Part shown: positions 1 through 5,406 of the stretch, in pieces
Numbering within the stretch: position 1 is the stretch's first letter
Layout: the number at the start of each line of letters is the position of its first letter
From: Desulfobacterales bacterium
Lineage (GTDB): Bacteria; Desulfobacterota; Desulfobacteria; Desulfobacterales; JAFDCJ01
Assembly (NCBI GenBank): GCA_029939875.1
Contig: JAOZSC010000212.1
Span: forward strand, 1 to 5,406
Reading direction: 5' to 3'
Length of the DNA: 5,406 nt
Translations under genes and position numbers: made by a program
The notes under the pieces: model-generated
Database searches by the model: none
Told to the model about the DNA's origin: nothing
The model's input: only the letters and a program-made list of their open reading frames with translations

Positions 1-48
1 GTCAATAGGAGCAGTTGGAGAATATTTTAAAAGGGGGGTGAAAAAAAC

Positions 49-77
49 TTGACAAGCGAAATTGATTCTGAAATAAA
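49..77 (+). promoter_or_regulatory. Candidate sigma70 promoter of the transporter operon
   Basis: A perfect -35 hexamer TTGACA (49-54) is followed by a 17-bp spacer and a -10 candidate AATAAA (72-77, 4 of 6 consensus bases). A TG at 69-70, one base before the -10, makes an extended -10 element. An A-tract (41-47) lies immediately upstream of the -35 and could act as an UP-like element. Transcription would start near 83-86, giving a leader of about 155 nt before the first gene. The sequence match is direct; promoter activity is inferred. Confidence 0.6.
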
Positions 78-88
78 CGTATTCGTTT
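75..88. promoter_or_regulatory. Short dyad over the -10/start region, possible operator
   Basis: AAACG (75-79) and CGTTT (84-88) form a perfect 5-bp inverted repeat with a 4-nt spacer. It overlaps the end of the candidate -10 and the predicted transcription start, the usual place for a repressor site. The arms are short enough to occur by chance in AT-rich DNA, and no regulator family is assigned. Confidence 0.3.
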
Positions 89-93
89 CGGAC

Positions 94-116
94 AATTTGT
101 CAACAATTGACAAATT
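94..116. promoter_or_regulatory. Perfect 10-bp inverted repeat, candidate operator
   Basis: AATTTGTCAA (94-103) and TTGACAAATT (107-116) are exact reverse complements separated by only 3 nt (CAA). The dyad sits about 10-30 nt downstream of the predicted start. This fits a dimeric repressor binding site that blocks initiation or early elongation. The right arm also carries a second TTGACA (107-112), but no good -10 lies 16-18 bp after it. As RNA it could fold into a weak AU-rich hairpin followed by a U-rich stretch (117-126), so a weak attenuator or the terminator of an upstream gene are alternatives. Confidence 0.5.
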
Positions 117-160
117 TATTTTCTTTCAAACTTTTTAAATTCTTTGTAAGGGAATTGCTT

Positions 161-188
161 TTTTCTGTGTACTGGAAACCGCAGAAAG
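161..188 (+). other. Possible hairpin in the 5' leader RNA
   Basis: Bases 162-169 can pair with 180-187 in an 8-bp stem containing one G-U pair (168 with 181), leaving a 10-nt loop (170-179). A further G-U pair at 161/188 is possible. It lies about 45 nt before the ribosome binding site, with no U-tract after it, so it is not a terminator. I recognise no riboswitch class. It may be a chance fold. Confidence 0.2.
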
Positions 189-230
189 TTCCAATCTGTA
201 ACCAAACACCATTAACCTGTCGTCAGACAT

Positions 231-237
231 GAGGAGG
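231..237 (+). promoter_or_regulatory. Strong ribosome binding site of the binding-protein gene
   Basis: GAGGAGG lies 4 nt before the ATG at 242. The complementarity to 16S rRNA is strong, although the spacing is slightly short. It fits high translation of the binding protein, which importers of this class need in excess over the membrane parts. Confidence 0.8.
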
Positions 238-241
238 AACC

Positions 242-382
242 ATGAACCAGATTGATCGGTATGTAGACAAGCTGGCCAAAGGCACAATTTCACGCCGGGG
301 ATTTATGAAACAACTCATAGCATTGGGTATATCTGTCCCGGCCATCAATGGTCTGCTGGCATCGCCTCGTTGTGCCGCGGCC
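242..382 (+). other. Tat signal peptide of the binding protein
   Basis: Residues 1-47. The motif S-R-R-G-F-M-K (17-23) matches the Tat consensus S/T-R-R-x-F-L-K. It is followed by a moderately hydrophobic segment (24-40), then P42, R43 and the AAA (45-47) preceding E48, a good signal peptidase I site. The n-region of 16 residues is long, as in many Tat substrates. It implies export after folding in the cytoplasm. The cleavage position is inferred. Confidence 0.85.
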
Positions 383-1825
383 GAAACGCCTAAATACGGC
401 GGCCACCTGGTGGCGGTGCATTCGGCCCAGAGTCCCAACGACACCCTTGATCCGGCCGCCGCACAGGCGGGCATTGATGCCTGCCGCGACCTGCAGCTTT
501 ACAATCCCCTGGTATGGGTGAACGAAAAGCTGGAACCGATTCCGGAGCTGGCGGAATCATGGGAAACCAAACCGGGGGCCAAGGAGTGGTACTTTAATCT
601 TCGCAAAGATGTGGAATTCAGCAACGGCAAAAAACTGGAGGCCGCCGACGTCGTTTATACTGTTTCCCGCATTATCGCCGAAAATTCCAAGTCATCAGCC
701 AAAACGCTCCTGAAGGATATTACCGAAATCAAGGCAGATGGGAAGCATACCGTCAAAATTGTTTTGGCAAACGGCAACATGGACCTGGTGAACATTTTTG
801 CCGATTATCATACCTGTATTCTACCCGAAGGTCACACCGATTTTACCAAACCGGTGGGAACCGGGCCGTTTCATCTCAAGGAATTTGTTCCCGGGATGCG
901 CTCTCTGGCGACCCGAAACCCCAATTATTTTAAAAATGGTCTGCCGTACGTAGATGAGGTTGAATGGTTTGCCATCACAGACGGCAATGCCCGCCTTAAC
1001 GCCCTTCTTTCCGGCGACGTTCACATGATCCTGGAGCTGGACACCAAAGCCCTCAAACGGGTTGAAAGTACTTCCGGCGTTAAAGCGGTGTCAACGCCCG
1101 CCGGTCAGTACATAGATTTCGTGACGATGTGTGACCGTGCCCCCACCGACAATCTGGATCTACGCCTGGGGCTTAAATACCTGATCGACCGCGAAAGGGT
1201 TGTCAAATCAGTATACAAGGGCTATGCCCAGATGGGAAACGACACAGTGGTGCCGCCCTCCGACCGTTTCTACTGCGATGCAATCCCCATCCGGCCTTAT
1301 GATCTCGACAAGGCCAAATACCATCTGAAAAAATCCGGGGTAAAGGAGATAGAGCTCCACACTGCCGAAGCCTGTGGCGTAGGCGCCACTGAAATGGCCC
1401 TGATGCTCCAGCAGGCGGCCCTCAAGGCCGACTTTAAAATCGACATCAAACGCGATCCTTCCGATGGCTACTGGAGTTCCGTGTGGATGAAATTTCCGTT
1501 TCATATGTCCGGCTGGAGTGCCAAACCGACCTCCGGCATTATGCTGGGTATCTGCAACAAGTCTGATGCGCCCTGGAACGAAAGCCAGTGGAAAAACGAG
1601 AAATTCGATCAACTACTGGTGGCCTCGCAGTCTGAAACAGATTATGCCAAAAGAAAAGCGCTCTACTGCGATATGCAGCAGTTGATTTATGATACTGGCG
1701 GTACCATAATCCCCTCCTTCAGCAATTTAATCGACGGTATTTCCGAGAAAGTCAAAGGTTTAATACCTGTTCCGCTTTCCGGTCTCGGTGGCCTGAAGTT
1801 TCATGAAACCGTCTGGCTGAGCTGA
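242..1825 (+). CDS. Tat-exported ABC transporter solute-binding protein, family 5 (peptide/nickel/opine type)
   Basis: A 527-residue extracytoplasmic receptor of the SBP_bac_5 family that captures the solute and presents it to the permeases encoded next. Residues 1-47 are a twin-arginine signal: a polar leader, the motif SRRGFMK (17-23), a hydrophobic stretch, and a likely signal peptidase I site after AAA47. C44 is not in a lipobox, so the protein is probably soluble in the periplasm. Family marks include the NGKKLEAADVVYT segment (128-140), VGTGPF (205-210), DLRLGLKYLIDRERVV (306-321), and a C-terminal stretch with NEKFDQLL (452-459) and a KRKALYCDMQ helix (470-479). Length is normal for the family. 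The start is set by the strong Shine-Dalgarno and by the pre-Tat region typical of this subgroup. The mature protein has seven cysteines (81, 192, 297, 345, 378, 438, 476), which is many for a periplasmic receptor. The family and export route are clear; the ligand is unknown, and 'peptide' is only the family name. Confidence 0.93.
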   Translation: MNQIDRYVDKLAKGTISRRGFMKQLIALGISVPAINGLLASPRCAAAETPKYGGHLVAVHSAQSPNDTLDPAAAQAGIDACRDLQLYNPLVWVNEKLEPIPELAESWETKPGAKEWYFNLRKDVEFSNGKKLEAADVVYTVSRIIAENSKSSAKTLLKDITEIKADGKHTVKIVLANGNMDLVNIFADYHTCILPEGHTDFTKPVGTGPFHLKEFVPGMRSLATRNPNYFKNGLPYVDEVEWFAITDGNARLNALLSGDVHMILELDTKALKRVESTSGVKAVSTPAGQYIDFVTMCDRAPTDNLDLRLGLKYLIDRERVVKSVYKGYAQMGNDTVVPPSDRFYCDAIPIRPYDLDKAKYHLKKSGVKEIELHTAEACGVGATEMALMLQQAALKADFKIDIKRDPSDGYWSSVWMKFPFHMSGWSAKPTSGIMLGICNKSDAPWNESQWKNEKFDQLLVASQSETDYAKRKALYCDMQQLIYDTGGTIIPSFSNLIDGISEKVKGLIPVPLSGLGGLKFHETVWLS

Positions 1826-1844
1826 TCTTGTAAAGGACACCGTT

Positions 1845-2792
1845 ATGGCGAAATTAATCATCCGGCGGTTGTTGCTGGGTCTGGTGACCATGTGGGTGGT
1901 TTCACTCATGGTATTCGGCACTACCGAAGTACTGCCCGGGGATGTAGCCACGGCCATCCTGGGACAGAGCGCCACCCCGGAAGCACTTAAGGCCATCCGA
2001 GAGGAACTGGGTCTCGACCGACCGGCCCTGATTCGTTATATCGAATGGCTGGGGGATCTGGCAACCGGTAATTTGGGGGAATCCCTGGCTACCGGTCGCC
2101 AGGTCACCGAACTGATCAATGAACGACTGGGGAAAACCCTGATCCTGGCTACAATGACGGCGGCACTGGCCGTTCCCCTGGCGATTTTCCTGGGCCTGAT
2201 TTCTGCTGTTTTCCCCGGATCTCTCATGGACCGGGGAATCAGCACGGGCACCCTTGCCCTGGTCTCCGTTCCGGAGTTTTTCATTGCCTCTCTACTGGTG
2301 CTGATTTTTTCCGTTATACTGAACTGGTTACCGGCAATTTCGTATATTACATCGGATCAAAGTTTATTAAAAATGCTGCGCAACCTGACTTTGCCGATTA
2401 TGACTTTAACGGCTTCCATCATGGCCCATATGACCCGAATGACCCGCACCGCCGTGTTGAATGTAACCTCGTCTTCTTATATAGAAATGGCTATTTTAAA
2501 AGGCGTACCGCGCCTCCAGATTGTCCTGAAACATGCCCTTCTAAACGCCTTGTCTCCAATTTTCAATGTAGTTGCGCTGAACCTGGCCTACCTGATCAGC
2601 GGGGTTGTAATTGTGGAAACGGTCTTTGCCTATCCCGGCATTGCCAAACTCATGGTCGATGCCGTCTCCACCAGGGACATTCCTCTGGTTCAGGCTTGCG
2701 CGATGCTTTTTTGTGGTACCTACGTTGGCTTGAACCTGCTGGCGGATCTGTTTTCCATTCTATGCAATCCCCGACTGAGGATTCCCAAATGA
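1845..2792 (+). CDS. ABC transporter permease, DppB/OppB type
   Basis: A 315-residue inner-membrane protein, one half of the translocation channel. About six hydrophobic segments can be seen, near residues 9-30, 98-120, 136-160, 181-200, 236-258 and 281-305. DppB-family marks are the early periplasmic ELGLDRP (54-60, after VLPGD at 29-33), GDLATGNLGESL (70-81), and the conserved ETVFAYPGIAKLM (258-270) with RDIPLVQ (277-283). The cytoplasmic EAA loop that docks on the ATPase is at 214-220 (EMAILKG), followed by the usual HALLNALSP (230-238). A Shine-Dalgarno AAGGA (1833-1837) sits 7 nt before the ATG, 19 bp after the binding-protein gene. The length is typical and the frame intact. The stop codon overlaps the start of the next permease gene (ATGA), pointing to translational coupling and 1:1 production of the two channel subunits. 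The substrate is not predictable from this subunit. Confidence 0.93.
   Translation: MAKLIIRRLLLGLVTMWVVSLMVFGTTEVLPGDVATAILGQSATPEALKAIREELGLDRPALIRYIEWLGDLATGNLGESLATGRQVTELINERLGKTLILATMTAALAVPLAIFLGLISAVFPGSLMDRGISTGTLALVSVPEFFIASLLVLIFSVILNWLPAISYITSDQSLLKMLRNLTLPIMTLTASIMAHMTRMTRTAVLNVTSSSYIEMAILKGVPRLQIVLKHALLNALSPIFNVVALNLAYLISGVVIVETVFAYPGIAKLMVDAVSTRDIPLVQACAMLFCGTYVGLNLLADLFSILCNPRLRIPK
2777..2781 (+). promoter_or_regulatory. Ribosome binding site that fixes the start of the second permease
   Basis: GAGGA lies inside the end of the preceding gene, 7 nt before the ATG at 2789. It supports that start over the in-frame upstream ATGs at 2696 and 2762, which would overlap the DppB-type gene by 97 and 31 bp and would add a stretch not expected at the front of a DppC protein. 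Confidence 0.7.
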
Positions 2793-3706
2793 ATAAACCT
2801 GGCGTTACAACCCGAAATGAGCCCCGCCCCAATCGGGCGGATGATGGATTTGACACGGAACGGCTGGCGATTACCGGTCGTCGACGCCTTGAATTGGGCA
2901 CCTCCGCCTGGGTCGGCATCGGCATTCTGCTTCTGTGGCTGTTCGTGGCCTTTTTCGGCCCTGCTCTGTCACCTTACGATCAGGGTGAAATGATCAGCTA
3001 TGACAGTTTCAGCCCCATGGGAGAAACCGGGCTTTTAGGAGGTGACTTTATCGGCCGCGATGTCTTTTCACGGTTACTCTTCGGGGCTCGCATGACCATG
3101 GGACTGGCATTTATAGCCACCGTGCTGGCTTTTTTAGGCGGCATTATTTTAGGTTTTACCGCCGCGGCCGCGGGCGAATGGGTCGATCAGATTTTAAGCC
3201 GCATTAACGATGCCATTATGGCGTTTCCGTCTATCATGCTGGCCTTGATCGTAATTGCCTCTCTGGGCACCTCCATGCCGGTGCTGATCCTGACGGTCTG
3301 CCTTATTGAGGCCACACCCGTTTTTCGTCTCGCCCGGGCCCTGGGCATGGATATTTCAGTGATGGATTATGTCGACGTTGCCCGGGCCCGGGGAGAGAGC
3401 GTCTGGTGGATTATCCGACGCGAGATATTTCCCAACACCCTTGCACCGCTGGCGGCTGAATTCGGACTGCGTTATACCTACTCCATTCTGTTCATCAGCG
3501 CCCTGAGCTTTCTGGGGCTTGGTGTCCAGCCGCCTCAGGCCGATTGGGGTGCAATGGTCAGGGAAAACCTGATGGGACTCACTTACGGGTCCCTGGCGCC
3601 TTTGATTCCAGCGGCGGCCATCGGCTCTCTCACTATTAGTATCAACCTTATCGTGGATGCCTTCCTGGCCCTGAGCAACCGGGATGTTTCCGAGGAGATG
3701 ATATAA
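2789..3706 (+). CDS. ABC transporter permease, DppC/OppC type
   Basis: A 305-residue inner-membrane protein, the second channel subunit. After a hydrophilic cytoplasmic N-terminus of about 38 residues comes a first membrane segment (41-60). Next is the conserved periplasmic LGGDFIGRDVFSRLLFGAR block (83-101) typical of DppC/OppC, then further hydrophobic segments near 104-127, 145-165, 166-183, 219-240 and 270-294. The EAA loop is DVARARG (196-202), followed by REIFPNTLAPL (211-221), the contact site for the ATPase. FLGLGVQPPQADWGAM (241-256) is a strong family signature. The start at 2789 uses the ATGA overlap with the upstream permease gene and the GAGGA site before it; a longer reading frame from 2696 exists but would overlap that gene by 97 bp. 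The stop TAA is directly followed by the ATG of the ATPase gene. Length and frame are normal. Its partner is the DppB-type subunit just upstream. Confidence 0.92.
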   Translation: MNKPGVTTRNEPRPNRADDGFDTERLAITGRRRLELGTSAWVGIGILLLWLFVAFFGPALSPYDQGEMISYDSFSPMGETGLLGGDFIGRDVFSRLLFGARMTMGLAFIATVLAFLGGIILGFTAAAAGEWVDQILSRINDAIMAFPSIMLALIVIASLGTSMPVLILTVCLIEATPVFRLARALGMDISVMDYVDVARARGESVWWIIRREIFPNTLAPLAAEFGLRYTYSILFISALSFLGLGVQPPQADWGAMVRENLMGLTYGSLAPLIPAAAIGSLTISINLIVDAFLALSNRDVSEEMI

Positions 3707-5406
3707 ATGGAAGAGATTCTTCGGATTGAACACCTCTGGGTGGAAGGTCGGCTGCCGGGAAATGACTATATGCCCATCGTCAAAGATGTGGATCTAAATG
3801 TCAGGCAGGGCGAAGTGGTGGCGTTGATTGGTGAATCGGGATCCGGCAAAACCACTATTTCCCTGGCCGCCCTTGGGTATGCCCGGCCCGGTTGCCGGAT
3901 TTCAGAAGGCCGGATATTGATGGGCGATAAAAATATCCTGGAATTGAGCAATAAAGAAAAAAGAGAATTGCGGGGCCGTTCCACCGCCTATGTGGCTCAG
4001 AGTGCCGCGGCGGCTTTTAATCCGGCTATGACCATCGACTATCAGGTCACGGAAGCACCGGTTCTGCACGGGTTGATGAAGCGGCGGGAGGCCAGCGACC
4101 GTGCCGTTGAGATTTATCGACGTCTCGATTTACCCCATCCGGAAACCCTGGGCCGGAAATATCCCCATCAGGTCAGCGGCGGGCAACTGCAGCGACTGAT
4201 GGTGGCCATGGCCCTGTCCTGCAATCCGAACCTGCTGGTGTTGGACGAGCCCACCACCGCGCTGGATGTCACCACCCAGATCGAGGTGCTTACAGCAATC
4301 AAGGAAATCATTCGACAGCAGAACACCGCTGCCATTTATGTGACACACGATCTGGCAGTGGTGGCCCAGGTTGCAGATCGTATTTTAGTTCTTTTTGACG
4401 GAGAAGTCCAGGAACACGGCGCCACCGGCCAGATTGTGGGCCATCCTTCCCACCCATACACTCTCAAGCTGATGAGGGCGGTACGCCCTGTCCCGAAAAC
4501 AACTCTGTCTGTTTCCGATTCGCAAAAACCCGAAGAACTGTCAGCGGGCCAGCCTTTGCTCCGGGTGAAAGACCTTACTGCCGGATATGGCCGTATTAAA
4601 AAAAAGGTAGTCCTGCGGGACGTATCTATCGATGTACCCCCGGGAACAGTGACAGGCGTCATCGGGGAATCCGGCTGTGGCAAAAGTACGCTGGCACGGG
4701 TTATCGCCGGGCTGCTGCCGCCCATCTCCGGAGAGATGTTTCTCGCCGGGGATACACTGCATCCGGAAATAAAAATGCGTTCAAAAAAGGAACTGCAACG
4801 GGTCCAGATCGTTTTTCAAATGCCGGATGTGGCGCTTAACCCCAGACAGCGTATCCGCGATATTCTCGGCCGCCCTCTGGAATTTTATATGGGCCTCTCA
4901 TCTTCTCATCGTAAACAGCGGGTGGATGAACTTCTGGAAATGGTGGAACTTTCCAGCAATCTACTTCCGCGCTATCCCGGAGAGCTTTCCGGAGGGCAAA
5001 AACAACGTGTAAATCTTGCCCGAGCGCTGGCAGCCGAACCGGATCTCATCCTATGCGACGAAGTTACCTCCTCGCTGGACACGCTGGTGGGGGCCGCGGT
5101 CATCGATCTGCTGAATAATCTCCAGAAACAGCTCAACCTTGCCTACATGTTCATCAGTCACGACCTGTCCACCGTGGCTTCCTTTGCAGATACCATCGTG
5201 GTGCTATACGCAGGCCGCGTGGTTGAACAGGGACCGCTGAATTCCGTCATTGCCCCGCCCCATCATCCCTATACCCGGCTGCTCTTGTCATCGGTACCGG
5301 AACTGCGGCCAGGCTGGCTTGAAGATGTGATTACATCCCGGGAAGCCATGACGGCTATTTCCCACGCGGTGGAGATAATCGACGTGGGGTGTCCCTTTTT
5401 TAAACG
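3707..5406 (+). CDS. Fused two-domain ABC transporter ATPase (DppD-DppF type), 3' end missing
   Basis: 566 complete codons are open to the window edge, so the C-terminus is missing. It supplies both ATPase halves that power the importer from the cytoplasm. Domain 1 (about 1-260): Walker [10 protein letters not shown] (42-50), Q-loop Q98, signature VSGGQLQR (156-163), Walker B LLVLDEP (176-182) with E181, D-loop ALD (185-187), switch H214. A linker of about 20-25 residues follows. Domain 2 (about 284-530): Walker [10 protein letters not shown] (320-328), Q-loop Q371, signature LSGGQKQR (427-434), Walker B LILCDEV (447-453) with E452, D-loop SLD (456-458), switch H485. All catalytic residues are present in both, so both sites should be active. 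The C-terminal tail reaches GCPFFK (561-566), the start of the cysteine motif (oligo_HPY region) of DppD/DppF proteins, so few residues are probably missing. The Shine-Dalgarno AGGAG (3693-3697) is 9 nt before the ATG, which follows the permease stop directly. Confidence 0.93.
   Translation, partial: MEEILRIEHLWVEGRLPGNDYMPIVKDVDLNVRQGEVVALIGESGSGKTTISLAALGYARPGCRISEGRILMGDKNILELSNKEKRELRGRSTAYVAQSAAAAFNPAMTIDYQVTEAPVLHGLMKRREASDRAVEIYRRLDLPHPETLGRKYPHQVSGGQLQRLMVAMALSCNPNLLVLDEPTTALDVTTQIEVLTAIKEIIRQQNTAAIYVTHDLAVVAQVADRILVLFDGEVQEHGATGQIVGHPSHPYTLKLMRAVRPVPKTTLSVSDSQKPEELSAGQPLLRVKDLTAGYGRIKKKVVLRDVSIDVPPGTVTGVIGESGCGKSTLARVIAGLLPPISGEMFLAGDTLHPEIKMRSKKELQRVQIVFQMPDVALNPRQRIRDILGRPLEFYMGLSSSHRKQRVDELLEMVELSSNLLPRYPGELSGGQKQRVNLARALAAEPDLILCDEVTSSLDTLVGAAVIDLLNNLQKQLNLAYMFISHDLSTVASFADTIVVLYAGRVVEQGPLNSVIAPPHHPYTRLLLSSVPELRPGWLEDVITSREAMTAISHAVEIIDVGCPFFK

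Noticed and set aside
2..52. Open reading of 16 codons ending in TGA at 50-52, possible tail of an upstream gene
   Set aside because: It is too short to judge and runs into the -35 of the candidate promoter. It could be a real gene end, but nothing in the window supports it.
107..140. Second promoter using TTGACA at 107-112
   Set aside because: No acceptable -10 lies 16-18 bp downstream; the nearest AT-rich hexamers are 21-22 bp away. The hexamer is better explained as one arm of the inverted repeat.
229..255. ATG at 229 giving an 8-codon leader peptide overlapping the first gene's start
   Set aside because: The ATG overlaps the Shine-Dalgarno, has no ribosome binding site of its own, and no codon pattern suggests attenuation.
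1208..1612. 134-codon antisense open frame inside the binding-protein gene
   Set aside because: It lies wholly opposite a clear conserved gene, has no recognisable domain, and fits a codon-bias shadow.
2696..2788. N-terminal extension of the second permease reading frame (start at 2696 instead of 2789)
   Set aside because: It overlaps the first permease gene by 97 bp. The ATG at 2789 has a well-placed GAGGA and an ATGA overlap, and gives a normal DppC length of 305 residues.
3356..3733. 125-codon antisense open frame across the permease/ATPase junction
   Set aside because: It is antisense to two conserved genes and shows no domain.
4336..4725. 129-codon antisense open frame, with other shorter antisense frames over the ATPase gene
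   Set aside because: It lies opposite conserved ATPase motifs and the product is low-complexity and unrecognisable, so it is a shadow.
4827..5012. 61-codon + strand open frame inside the ATPase gene
   Set aside because: It is out of frame with the conserved second ATPase domain, which reads without interruption through this stretch.

Overview
The window holds one ABC import operon of the peptide/nickel/opine (Dpp/Opp) class, entirely on the + strand and cut off at the right edge. Order: AT-rich leader with a promoter (1-241), a Tat-exported family 5 solute-binding protein (242-1825), a DppB-type permease (1845-2792), a DppC-type permease (2789-3706), and one large ATPase with two nucleotide-binding domains, a DppD-DppF fusion, open at the right edge (3707-5406+). 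The genes lie 19 bp apart, then overlap by 4 bp (ATGA), then abut with no gap, so this is almost certainly one transcript. I see no RNA gene, insertion sequence, CRISPR array or convincing terminator.

How it would work: the binding protein is folded in the cytoplasm, exported through Tat and captures a solute in the periplasm. It delivers the solute to the heterodimeric channel formed by the two permeases, and the two-domain ATPase drives uptake from the cytoplasmic side. All the parts of a complete importer are present. The substrate cannot be read from the sequence: the family takes di- and oligopeptides, nickel, opines, glycosides and other small molecules, and no linked enzyme or regulator in the window narrows it.

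Regulation: a well-formed sigma70-type promoter (TTGACA, 17-bp spacer, extended -10) is followed by a short dyad over its -10/start region and a perfect 10-bp inverted repeat just downstream. This suggests repressor control, but no regulator gene lies in the window.

Organism: the Tat-secreted binding protein implies an organism with a Tat pathway and most likely a Gram-negative cell. Base composition is balanced in the genes and AT-rich in the leader. Together with a cysteine-rich binding protein, this would suit a proteobacterium or desulfobacterium-like anaerobe, but that placement is a low-confidence guess.

I did not find a previously undescribed system. The points worth a second look are the control dyads, the fused ATPase with a single C-terminal cysteine motif at the cut edge, the unusual cysteine content of the binding protein, and a homopolymer/slippery site at the junction to the second ATPase domain.
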